Assembly (NCBI RefSeq): GCF_001897285.1
Contig: NZ_MKSM01000096.1
Coordinates: 61,365 to 125,364 of the forward strand
DNA length: 64,000 bases
Source: Nitrobacter sp. 62-23
Lineage (GTDB): Bacteria; Pseudomonadota; Alphaproteobacteria; Rhizobiales; Xanthobacteraceae
Reading direction: 5' to 3'
A program made the position numbers and the translations under genes. Below are positions 1-8,084 of this stretch, piece after piece. The notes beneath the pieces were generated by a model. That model saw only the letters and a list, made by a program, of their open reading frames with translations. It made no database searches and was not told the DNA's origin. Positions within the stretch are counted from its first letter, which is position 1, and each line of letters starts with the position of its first letter.

Positions 1-1
1 G

Positions 2-340
2 ATCGAGAATTCGATGGCGACCTATGATCGGCAAAATCGTTGCCGCACCCTGCTGGACCTGCCTGCGCGCACGCCCGCCGCATTCAACTTGTTCTTCGAC
101 GAAACACGCATCCTGCCGCACCTCAAAACGCTCGGCCTTGAGGTCGAGATCGAGGATTTCATTTCGCTTCACGACCTGATGCTCTATGTGCTGGTCCCGG
201 CCATCAATGGGGGCACCGTAGATTACGACCATCCGCTGGTGCATGCGGCAACCCTGCTCAACATAGCGGTATCGGCGGAGACATCGAACGCCTTCGGCGC
301 CTTTGGGCAAGGCCGGATGTTTGTCTGTCGGAAACCTTGA
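2..340 (+). CDS. SAM-dependent methyltransferase, C-terminal part (5' truncated by window edge)
   Basis: The frame is open from base 2 and reads into an apparent ATG at 14, so the true start lies outside the window. The visible residues contain the FNLFFDE motif followed by a hydrophobic 'edF.Slhd' segment. That pattern is typical of the tail of class I methyltransferases encoded in surface-polysaccharide and nonulosonic-acid loci. The SAM-binding half is not visible, so the substrate cannot be named. The stop TGA overlaps the ATG of the next gene, which suggests translational coupling within one operon. The family call rests on pattern recognition only. Confidence 0.55.
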   Translation: MENSMATYDRQNRCRTLLDLPARTPAAFNLFFDETRILPHLKTLGLEVEIEDFISLHDLMLYVLVPAINGGTVDYDHPLVHAATLLNIAVSAETSNAFGAFGQGRMFVCRKP

Positions 341-1002
341 TGCCGGAAACTGCCGCCAGCCCGCTCCACAGCGGCCTCTTTCTGGATCTTGACGGCACGC
401 TCGCGGACAGCCTGACGGCGCTGAAAAACGTCTATTATTCCTTTCTCGCCTCCTTCGGAGCGAGCGGCGACGAGAACGAGTTTCAGCGGCTCAACGGACC
501 GCCGCTTGGCGAGATTATCGAACGGCTGAGGACGGCTCACAAACTGCCCGGAACACTGGCCGATCTCCTGCAAACATACTCGGCCATGGTGTCGCAGGCG
601 CACCAAAGCGCGCGTCCCGCTGCCGGCGCACATGAATTGCTGGCGCACGCCCGCGCGTGCGGATTGAAGATCGCCGTAGTTACGTCGTCACCTAAATTGT
701 ACGCGCAAAAATGGCTCGCATTCAGCGGGCTCGCCGACAAGATCGACGATGTCGTCGGCGGCGATGAGGTGAGCGCAGGCAAGCCAACCGCCGAACCCTA
801 CATCAGGGCGCTGAGCCGGCTGAATTGCTCGGCCGCCCTGTCGCATGCCGTCGAGGATTCCCGCATCGGCGCGATGTCGGCGGTTGCCGCGGGGCTCAAA
901 ACGTGGGCATTGGCGCCGCCGAACGATCGCGCCGGGTGGCCCGGTCAGGTCGTGTTCATCGAACGCCTCACCGATCTTTTGGGAAGAATACCGGCATGCT
1001 GA
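340..1002 (+). CDS. HAD-superfamily phosphatase
   Basis: A 220-residue cytosolic hydrolase of the haloacid dehalogenase superfamily (Gph/PGMB-like, with a cap). Motif I is DLDGT with Asp16 and Asp18 as nucleophile and acid/base. Motif II is the VVTSS stretch, motif III the Lys of GKPTAEP, and motif IV the EDS. I chose ATG 340, which overlaps the stop of the previous gene (TGATG), over the TTG three bases upstream. The stop overlaps the next start. In this locus it may dephosphorylate a sugar-phosphate intermediate, but the substrate is inference. Beta-phosphoglucomutase- or phosphonatase-like activity is an alternative. Confidence 0.7.
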   Translation: MPETAASPLHSGLFLDLDGTLADSLTALKNVYYSFLASFGASGDENEFQRLNGPPLGEIIERLRTAHKLPGTLADLLQTYSAMVSQAHQSARPAAGAHELLAHARACGLKIAVVTSSPKLYAQKWLAFSGLADKIDDVVGGDEVSAGKPTAEPYIRALSRLNCSAALSHAVEDSRIGAMSAVAAGLKTWALAPPNDRAGWPGQVVFIERLTDLLGRIPAC

Positions 1003-1775
1003 ATGTTCATCTGCTTCAGTCGGAGCCGAGAGTAACGCTGGGAGCGGCAACGCCAACCATTGGTCCGGACATCGAGGCGCGCGTGGACGAAATCTGGCAG
1101 CGCGAAAAGGAGCTGCGCTCGCACGAGCTTTACAACGGGCGACTGTTCAGCATCGATCATTGTGATGCCAGAACGATCGTCGGCTGGATTTCGGAGTACC
1201 GCTACTTCCTTGCACAACGGCGCGAGCCGAGCCTTCATGCCGCGCTGAAGATCAAACCGCTCGCCGTCACGGGTATCCTGTCTTGTCCGGATGGTATTTT
1301 ATTCGGCCGGCGCAGCGTTCGCTCCGAGATGGACGCCGGGTGCTGGGAGCTGGCGCCGTCAGGCAGCGTTGACGACGCGGCAGTCGGTCCGGCCGGACAG
1401 GTGAGCCTCGAACAATGCCTTCTGATCGAACTCGAGGAAGAAACCGGCATCGGAGCGTCCGAGCTGTCGGTGCATTCCAGAGCCGTTGCGCTCGTCGAGG
1501 ATCCGCAAAGCCACGTCACCGACGTCGGCATCATGCTCGCGACCGCCTCCTCGGCTGCGCAAATCCAGCGCCGCTTCGCGGCGCTGGAGAATCGCGAATA
1601 TTCTGAACTTGAAATCGTTGCACCAGCAGAGCTGCGGGCGTTTCGGCGCGACCAGGCTTACTCGTTGGGCGCTGTTTCCGCCGCCCTTCTGGATGCTCTC
1701 ATGCAACCCGGCGCCGGCTTCCTGGGCAGCGGCTTTGAAGTCGCGTCCGATCAAAGCTATAAGGATTTGAAATAA
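996..1775 (+). CDS. Nudix-like hydrolase of the nonulosonate locus
   Basis: A 259-residue protein. Residues from about 85 onward contain a Nudix-like core: G-S-V with an inserted loop, then LIELEEETGIG, matching the REUXEEXGU part of the Nudix box with Leu instead of Arg. The N-terminal ~80 residues are charged and family-specific. The start ATG at 996 overlaps the HAD stop, so the three left-hand genes look like one transcription unit. Proteins of this layout commonly sit in nonulosonic-acid clusters. Hydrolysis of a nucleotide-sugar is possible but not shown, and the degenerate box may mean reduced activity. Confidence 0.55.
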   Translation: MLNVHLLQSEPRVTLGAATPTIGPDIEARVDEIWQREKELRSHELYNGRLFSIDHCDARTIVGWISEYRYFLAQRREPSLHAALKIKPLAVTGILSCPDGILFGRRSVRSEMDAGCWELAPSGSVDDAAVGPAGQVSLEQCLLIELEEETGIGASELSVHSRAVALVEDPQSHVTDVGIMLATASSAAQIQRRFAALENREYSELEIVAPAELRAFRRDQAYSLGAVSAALLDALMQPGAGFLGSGFEVASDQSYKDLK

Positions 1776-1919
1776 CTCATGAAAATCGTAAAAAATCCGC
1801 GACAGCCCCGATGCAGCTTTGATCTTCGCCTCGTAAACCGGCTGCCGGGGTGGTCATTTCCGCCGAGTGGCAGCGTTGCTGCGAACCGTGCCTTCCCGTG
1901 CGCACCAGGAGCGTAAATT
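1776..1919. other. Intergenic gap with leader of pseI
   Basis: These 144 bases contain no supported gene. An AGGAG at 1907-1911 lies eight bases before GTG 1920 and is the likely ribosome-binding site of pseI. No clear promoter or terminator was recognised. Confidence 0.5.
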
Positions 1920-2975
1920 GTGATGCAGAGCCCGGAACTCATCATCGCGGGGCGCAAGATCGGCCCGGACCATCCTCCTTACATCATCGCCGAACTGTCG
2001 GCGAACCATAACGGCAAGCTTTTGAAAGCGCTGGAGTTGATTGAAGCCGCCGCCGCTAGCGGCGCTGACGCGATCAAGATCCAGACCTATACGGCCGACA
2101 CCATGACCATTCCTCACGATGGCGAGGAATTTTTGGTCAAGGGTGGCCTGTGGGACGGCTACGGGCTCCACCAGCTCTACCAGCAGGCTCACACACCCTA
2201 TGAATGGCATGGGCAAATGTTCGCGAAGGCGCGCGAGCTGGGGATCACGATCTTCTCCAGTCCCTTCGACGAGACCGCTGTCGACCTGCTCGCAGGGCTC
2301 GATGCTCCCGCCTACAAGATCGCATCGTTCGAGGTGATTGACCTGCCGCTCATCAAATATGTCGCCAAACAGGGCAAACCGATGATCATCTCGACCGGTA
2401 TGGCCAGTCTCGGCGAGGTTCAGGAGGCGATCGAAACGGCGCGTAGCAACGGCGCCGGCGGCATCGCGCTCTTGCACTGCACGAGTGCCTACCCGGCTCC
2501 GATCGAGGAAGCGAATGTGCGCACGGTGGCGCATCTCGGCCAGGCTTTCAACGCAGTGTCCGGCCTTTCCGATCATGCGCCGGGCTCTGCCGCCTGCGTC
2601 GCTTCGATCGTGCTGGGCGGCTCCATAATCGAGAAGCACTTTACGCTCTCGCGCGCAGACGGTGGTCCGGACGCAGCGTTTTCGCTCGAACCGCACGAGT
2701 TCAAGCGGTTGGTCGACGACTGCAAGTCGGCATGGTCGGCGCTCGGATCTGTCGATTATGGCCCCGTCCGGAGCGAGAAGGCCAACATGCGGTTTCGCCG
2801 TTCGATCTACGCAGTCAAGCCGATCAAGGCGGGAGAGCCTCTGACGAGCGAGAATATCCGCGTCATCCGGCCCGGCTTTGGCCTGCCGCCAAAGCATCTA
2901 CCCGACGTTATCGGCCGCACCGCCGCACGCGACATCGCCTATGGTGAAGCACTGACGTGGTCAGCGATCGCGTGA
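1920..2975 (+). CDS. pseI: Pseudaminic acid synthase (NeuB family)
   Basis: Condenses phosphoenolpyruvate with 6-deoxy-AltdiNAc to give pseudaminic acid. At 351 residues it has the family length. The N-terminal NeuB TIM barrel carries IAELSANHNG (near residue 25), IKIQTYTADTMT, and the FSSPFDE and KIASFE strands, then the SDHAPG and EKHFTL metal/substrate motifs. The C-terminal ~60 residues form an antifreeze-like SAF domain. The GLWDGYGLHQLYQQA segment favours PseI over sialic acid NeuB. GTG 1920 is favoured over ATG 1923 by spacing from AGGAG. pseB and pseC lie nearby on the other strand. Confidence 0.9.
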   Translation: MMQSPELIIAGRKIGPDHPPYIIAELSANHNGKLLKALELIEAAAASGADAIKIQTYTADTMTIPHDGEEFLVKGGLWDGYGLHQLYQQAHTPYEWHGQMFAKARELGITIFSSPFDETAVDLLAGLDAPAYKIASFEVIDLPLIKYVAKQGKPMIISTGMASLGEVQEAIETARSNGAGGIALLHCTSAYPAPIEEANVRTVAHLGQAFNAVSGLSDHAPGSAACVASIVLGGSIIEKHFTLSRADGGPDAAFSLEPHEFKRLVDDCKSAWSALGSVDYGPVRSEKANMRFRRSIYAVKPIKAGEPLTSENIRVIRPGFGLPPKHLPDVIGRTAARDIAYGEALTWSAIA

Positions 2976-3024
2976 CGGTCCGCCATCCCGTCGCTAACGT
3001 CGGTTGAACAGAGTCCGGAAGAGA

Positions 3025-4701
3025 TTAATCCCGGTCGCAAGCCGCATCGAGCACGGGAAATGCCTCTTTCGAAACCAGCATTGGCAGGTCATCTCGGAGA
3101 AACGACTTGAGATTTATGAAGAGGGGATCTTCTTCCAATCTGAAATTCGACAACGCCAGCGTCGCGCTGCGAAAATATTCTGCAGGAGCCCAACGCTTAT
3201 CGGGAATCAAGATCGATTTGCTACGAAATCCCTGGAGCATGCAGTAGGAATAAGCCACTGCGCGCCGACGCTGCTCCGCCGGCATCGACCAATCCTTTCG
3301 CGACACATCTAACAGAATGCTCCTCAGAGCTTCCATGCTGGACGCCTCCTCGACAATACCGAGGCCGGAAAACTTGTCTTCGCCCGTCGCGATCATTCTA
3401 TGTCCAGCCGCGGCCATTTCGTAGAGAACCGTTCCACGAACCGTGAGACCGGCATCGCAATACTTCATGGCCTCGCCGGCGCTGAGGGCGCCATCTGCAA
3501 ATCCGACATTTCCGATGTCGGCACAGTATTCACGCAGCGTATCCCACGAACGCTTCCGGTCATAGCTGTCGTTCAGCGGGTGCGGCTTTATAATCAAGTT
3601 GAGATGCGGCAGTTGCCGCGCAAGATCGACGACGTCGACAACAGCTTGCCAGTAATCGTCCGAGAGTTGCTTTGGTCGCGTCAGCGGAGCGTCCTGAAAC
3701 ACATGCGCGAATACGCAGATCGTCCGATTCTTGGGGTTAACACCGCAGCTCTCAAGGAAGGCCTCGCGAGAAACTGACGGCTGCTCGACAACATCACGAT
3801 TCAATAGCGGCTCGATCGTCCGCGCCAGCGTGCCTTCAACAGCGCCGCCGAACAGGTCAAGCCTGGGATCATCCAGTAGAGCTTGATCGAAAGCGTACCT
3901 TTTCAGCATCTCCTTCCAGTCGCCGGGAATACCGCACGACAAGTCGGTCAGATCCCGGTATCGCGTAACGGCAATCGGGATGTACTGTTCTACCAGGAAT
4001 GTTGGCGCGCCGTGCATGGCCGCAAAGTCAGCCAGCTGTCCCGATCCCGAATAGCAAATGTGTCCCAATACACTCGCTCGGATCGGGGACTCTCCGAACA
4101 TCATGGGAATAGCTTCGTAGTCAGCCAATACGAGCTTTGCAACTGCAATGAGCTCGTCGCTGAGGTTATCGATGGTTCCGACACCAAACCGTCTCAGAAA
4201 TTCATTGTAAATCAGGAGGCCGCATCGTGGGGATCGCTGTTCTGACAGTGAGCGAATTGCTTGCCTGAGCGAGGATCCAGACTTGCCTTGCAGTCGCTTG
4301 CGAAGGTCACTCTCTGCATTGGCTGACCAAACCGGATCAGACAGGAGACGATTGCGAAATTCGGAAACATTGTAAAAGCGACTGACGCCAAACGAGCGGG
4401 CGAGCGCCCGGTTCGCTTCAACGTCTGTCCTTCGAACATCACTCCCTCGAACATCACCCTCTTGAATATCACCAAAGTCATCGGCGAAAATTCCGACGAT
4501 TTCACCTCCCCATATGTGCTGTATGCACTTCGCAACGACACAATTTGCGAACAGGTGAAAGTGCACATTGTCATTGTGATAAAGGTCAAGTATCAAGATG
4601 CCGTCAGACGTGGGCGGGTTGGACTTGGGCGGGTCAGACTTGGGCGAGGTAGCGAATGTCCAGAATCGCCGGTTTTCTTCCAGAAACTCGCTAATATTCA
4701 T
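3025..4701 (-). CDS. Putative polysaccharide/capsule transferase-like protein in the pse locus
   Basis: I do not recognise a precise family. From ATG 4701 (an alternative start lies at 4755) the protein has ~558 residues and no signal peptide. Its C-terminal half contains IIKPHPLND, a 'DAGLTVRGTVLYEMAAAGHRMIATG' type segment (residues shared with GT-B glycosyl- and CDP-glycerol-type transferases) and a following 'gi..ea.s...l' helix, suggesting KpsC/LpsZ-like transfer. The N-terminus carries short repeats (SDPPKSNPP, and GDV/SDV/TDV units). Its base composition is clearly more AT-rich than neighbouring genes, suggesting horizontal acquisition. It ends opposite pseI and precedes pseC on the opposite side. 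Transfer of a nonulosonate to flagellin or polysaccharide is speculative. Confidence 0.5.
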   Translation of the reverse strand: MNISEFLEENRRFWTFATSPKSDPPKSNPPTSDGILILDLYHNDNVHFHLFANCVVAKCIQHIWGGEIVGIFADDFGDIQEGDVRGSDVRRTDVEANRALARSFGVSRFYNVSEFRNRLLSDPVWSANAESDLRKRLQGKSGSSLRQAIRSLSEQRSPRCGLLIYNEFLRRFGVGTIDNLSDELIAVAKLVLADYEAIPMMFGESPIRASVLGHICYSGSGQLADFAAMHGAPTFLVEQYIPIAVTRYRDLTDLSCGIPGDWKEMLKRYAFDQALLDDPRLDLFGGAVEGTLARTIEPLLNRDVVEQPSVSREAFLESCGVNPKNRTICVFAHVFQDAPLTRPKQLSDDYWQAVVDVVDLARQLPHLNLIIKPHPLNDSYDRKRSWDTLREYCADIGNVGFADGALSAGEAMKYCDAGLTVRGTVLYEMAAAGHRMIATGEDKFSGLGIVEEASSMEALRSILLDVSRKDWSMPAEQRRRAVAYSYCMLQGFRSKSILIPDKRWAPAEYFRSATLALSNFRLEEDPLFINLKSFLRDDLPMLVSKEAFPVLDAACDRD

Positions 4702-4883
4702 GGCGTCATGCGATCCCGGCGATCTGTTTTTCAAATTTTTGATCGCGCAAACCAACCCGAAAAGATCACGTTCTATAGGCAGATCTCCATCTGAGGTCCA
4801 GTCGGCCTTGGCCCTGCCTGTCTTACTCCGAGACCAGACCTTGGATCGCTGGTCGAAATCTCAAAACAAAATAATTTAGGTCC

Positions 4884-6041
4884 TCAGGATTCGAGCGCGT
4901 GGGATAATCGTTCCATAACGTAATCCTGCTGTTCGGCGCTCAGGTTTGGATGAATAGGCAACGTCAGTGCGTGGTCGTAATATTTTTCGGAAGCCGGAAA
5001 GTCGCCACGGGAGAAGCCCAAGGCCCGGTACCAGGGTTGTAGATGGACCGGGATGTAATGGACGTTGACGCCGACACCTGAAGAGCGCATCGCCGCAAAA
5101 ACCTCGGCGCGAGTACGTCGTACGGTTTCATCCAGTTCAATGACATATAGATGCAACGCCGAGAGAGTGCCCTCCGGCACGAACTGGCGAATCACGGGAA
5201 GACCAGCAAGCCCTTCGTGATAACGCGCCGCGATCGCCTGCCGCCGGGCGACGAATTCGGCGAGGCGATCAAATTGCCTCACGCCAAGCGCCGCCTGAAT
5301 GTCGGTCATACGATAGTTGAAACCGAGCATCACCTGCTCGTAGTACCAAGGTCCTTCGGGAACGGCGGTCATATCGGCGGGATCGCGCGAAATACCATGG
5401 TTGCGCAGCAAGCGCATGCGATGGGCGATCTCGGCAGAACGCGTGGTCGCCGCACCGCCTTCTCCTGTCGTCACAATCTTGACGGGATGGAACGAAAAGA
5501 CGGTAACGTCAGCGAGCTCGCTCGAACCGACGGGCCGGTTCTGGTAGTATCCGCCAACAGCATGGCTCGCGTCTTCAAGGATACGGAAGCCGTATCGGTC
5601 CGCCAGCCGGCGGATCGAGGCCAGATCTGCGGACGTACCGGCGAAGTCCACTGGAACGACAACCTTCGGCAAGGTGCCGTTGCGTTCGGCCGCTTCGAGC
5701 TTGGCGGCCAGTGCCTCGACGTCCATGTTTCGGGTCTTGGCATTGATATCGACGAAATCGACGGTCGCTCCGCAGTAGAGACCGCAGTTGGCGGAGGCTA
5801 CAAAGGTGTTCGGCACCGTCCAGAGTCGATCAGCTGGACCGAGCCCGAGCGCAAGACAAGCGACGTGAAGCGCCGCAGTCGCCGAGGAAAAGGCGACCGC
5901 TTCAGGCGCGTCAACTGCACGCGCCAACGTCTCCTCAAATCTAGGGACCATCGGCCCCTGGGTTAGGAAGTCCGACCGAAGGACTTCGACGACCGCCTCG
6001 ACATCAGAGCTCGAGATGTCCTGACGACCATAGGGAATCAT
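4884..6041 (-). CDS. pseC: UDP-4-amino-4,6-dideoxy-N-acetyl-beta-L-altrosamine transaminase
   Basis: A PLP-dependent DegT/DnrJ/EryC1 aminotransferase for the second step of pseudaminic acid synthesis. The 385 residues match PseC. Motifs are MIPYGRQDIS at the N-terminus, EDASHA at about 156-161 (cofactor Asp), SFHPVK with the PLP-binding Lys188, GEGGA, and NYRMTDIQAALG. The ATG overlaps the end of pseB (ATGA, 6038-6041), so the two form a coupled operon transcribed leftward. PseC is preferred over generic sugar aminotransferases because of its pairing with an inverting 4,6-dehydratase. Confidence 0.92.
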   Translation of the reverse strand: MIPYGRQDISSSDVEAVVEVLRSDFLTQGPMVPRFEETLARAVDAPEAVAFSSATAALHVACLALGLGPADRLWTVPNTFVASANCGLYCGATVDFVDINAKTRNMDVEALAAKLEAAERNGTLPKVVVPVDFAGTSADLASIRRLADRYGFRILEDASHAVGGYYQNRPVGSSELADVTVFSFHPVKIVTTGEGGAATTRSAEIAHRMRLLRNHGISRDPADMTAVPEGPWYYEQVMLGFNYRMTDIQAALGVRQFDRLAEFVARRQAIAARYHEGLAGLPVIRQFVPEGTLSALHLYVIELDETVRRTRAEVFAAMRSSGVGVNVHYIPVHLQPWYRALGFSRGDFPASEKYYDHALTLPIHPNLSAEQQDYVMERLSHALES

Positions 6042-7039
6042 GCCTTGGTCCGTTCATAAAATTCCCGGATTTGTTCCACAGAGTACAGGACGGGGTTTGT
6101 ACCTGAGTTGTACTCGAAACCCCGCGCTACAGGAGCGCCAGTCTCACCGAGACGGTTCTCCAAGTAATCATATCCGCGATCGTAGAACTTGATCGTCGGC
6201 CGCATGACATAATGATCACTGAATTCAAGCGTCAAATGGCTATTATCCGCGGGGCACAATATCTCGTGCAGCTTTTCGCCCGGCCGGATACCAATCAAGT
6301 TCTGTGGCAGGTGCGGCGCCATCGCCGTTGCAAGGTCGACTATCCGGATCGACGGCAACTTCGGTACAAAGATTTCGCCGCCCTGCATACGTTGGAAGCA
6401 CTTCAGAACGAAGTCGACGCTTTGCTGCAACGATATCCAGAAACGCGTCATGGCGATGTCGGTAATCGGCAATGACGTCGCGCCTTGCGCTATCAGTTTT
6501 TCGAAAAATGGAACGACCGATCCACGCGAGCCGGCAACGTTGCCGTAGCGCACGACCGAAAAGGCGGTACGGCGTTTGCCCGCCATATTGTTGGCCGCAA
6601 TGAACAGTTTATCCGATGCAAGCTTGGTAGCGCCGTACAGGTTGATCGGATTAGCCGCCTTATCGCTTGAAAGCGCAACCACCAGCTCAACGTTGTTGGC
6701 AAGCGCGGCTGCCACAATGTTCTCCGCGCCATGAATGTTGGTGCGGATACATTCCATTGGATTATATTCAGATGCTGTCACCTGCTTCATAGCGGCAGCA
6801 TGAACGAGATAGTCAATCCCACGCGTCGCTTCGATCAAACGCGCGCCATCACGCACATCGCCGATCAGCCAGCGAATGCAGGGCGCGTTTACTTCCTGCT
6901 GCATCTCGAATTGCTTGAGCTCATCGCGGGAATAGAAAACAAGGCGCGCCAAGTCGTAGCGCTCGAGCAGTATCTTCGCAAATTTGCGTCCGAAAGAGCC
7001 CGTACCACCGGACACAAATACGGATTTGCCGTTGAACAC
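6038..7039 (-). CDS. pseB: UDP-N-acetylglucosamine 4,6-dehydratase (inverting)
   Basis: First enzyme of the pseudaminic acid pathway. A 333-residue extended short-chain dehydrogenase with the nucleotide-binding GGTGSFG at 11-17 and the AAAMKQV signature of inverting dehydratases at 81-87. The catalytic Asp126-Lys127 sits in SSDKAANP, and Tyr135/Lys139 in NLYGATK. It lies immediately upstream of pseC in an overlapping operon. The start lies 155 bases from the divergent pseF remnant, so the gap probably once held a bidirectional promoter. Confidence 0.93.
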   Translation of the reverse strand: MFNGKSVFVSGGTGSFGRKFAKILLERYDLARLVFYSRDELKQFEMQQEVNAPCIRWLIGDVRDGARLIEATRGIDYLVHAAAMKQVTASEYNPMECIRTNIHGAENIVAAALANNVELVVALSSDKAANPINLYGATKLASDKLFIAANNMAGKRRTAFSVVRYGNVAGSRGSVVPFFEKLIAQGATSLPITDIAMTRFWISLQQSVDFVLKCFQRMQGGEIFVPKLPSIRIVDLATAMAPHLPQNLIGIRPGEKLHEILCPADNSHLTLEFSDHYVMRPTIKFYDRGYDYLENRLGETGAPVARGFEYNSGTNPVLYSVEQIREFYERTKA

Positions 7040-7194
7040 CTGGACCTCTCTTTACCTGGGAATGGCGTAACCGAAGTCCGCGCGATGTCAATGACGGGAC
7101 AGTCAGACTCAATCAATGAAGCGGCAAGTGGTGGTGGGTTAGCCAAAATTTCACTATTAAGAGGATTGAATTCATTCTCTTCGAGGGGGTCGTC

Positions 7195-7440
7195 ATGAAA
7201 TTCGCCGTTATCCCCGCCCGTGGCGGGTCGAAACGGTGAAAAAGAGCATTCGCCCGTTCCACGGGCGTCCGATCATAGCATGGCCAATTTCGGCCGCGCA
7301 TGACACCAGGATCTTCGACCGTGAGCTCGTCTCAACCGCCCACGCGGAAGCATCGCAGCCCGCACCCGAGGGTTTGTGGGCGCCGTCGCTTGGTTATCCA
7401 GATAAATCGAATCAGCCATCACCGGTTTTTCTTCGACTCA
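7195..7440 (+). pseudogene. pseF: Decayed pseudaminic acid cytidylyltransferase (pseF remnant)
   Basis: A GAGGGGG ribosome-binding site at 7184-7190 precedes ATG 7195 and the nucleotidyltransferase signature MKFAVIPARGGSKR. The frame then hits TGA at 7237. It resumes shifted at 7236 with KKSIRPFHGRPIIAW and further PseF-like residues (FDRELVST, with Leu where Val is usual), after loss of about four bases from the expected IPRKN codons. Past ~7330 similarity persists only at nucleotide level and fades out. PseF would make CMP-pseudaminic acid, so this copy cannot be functional. The end coordinate is approximate. Confidence 0.75.
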
Positions 7441-8084
7441 GTGTCGGACGTCAATGCAATTGCTGCAAGGCGTGAATAATGAATGGGGCGGCCGCCATCC
7501 CGCGCCAAGTTCCTTCTCGACAGTGACTGGGATAAGAAATGGGTCATGTCGCCGCAGGTTGATCTCGTGAGCCGTCATGTCGGGACTCGCAATCGTGTTT
7601 GCATGGCGCTGACCGCGGCGGTGGCGGGCGCGGGAAACTCCAACTCTGGACAATCGCAGACGCCCCCATGGCTACAGGCGAGGAAGGATCACGGCCGTTC
7701 CTGTTTTGATGGCCGATTGGCGGACGATGAAGTCCGAAAGAGTCCCCCGCTCGCAACCGTCACCCCACAGCGGAGGCACGATTGTCGCGTCACCGACAAC
7801 ACGTCAACCTGCGCGCGAACGTTGAAGCGCCCATGGCCGCGGCTGCTGAAACTGCGCCCTCGCCTTCCGGAATGCCTTATCCATCGCCATAAAGCGCTAG
7901 AGCATCGGCACGGCCAGCTTGGTGGGGTCTGGCGCAGTGGCGCAAGGTGTGAGGCACTGCTCGTCTTCGCCGTAAGCGCCGCAACTTACCAGTCGATTTG
8001 TAAGAGGCCATCGCTCATCGGCCGTCCGGGCGGAACACCGTGATCTTGCCGTTGGTCGCGTGTCGGATGAATGGTTACACCGGA
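7441..8084. other. Gene-poor remnant region
   Basis: About 640 bases between the pseF remnant and the efflux operon. Open frames exist on both strands (for example 7483-8043 on the plus strand) but their translations are rich in Arg, Cys and His without domain structure, and I see no convincing ribosome-binding site. Decayed coding DNA from the pse locus or a lost mobile element is the most likely content. Confidence 0.4.

Noticed and set aside
1854..2897. 347-residue minus-strand frame opposite pseI
   Set aside because: Composition of a shadow frame; pseI is unambiguous.
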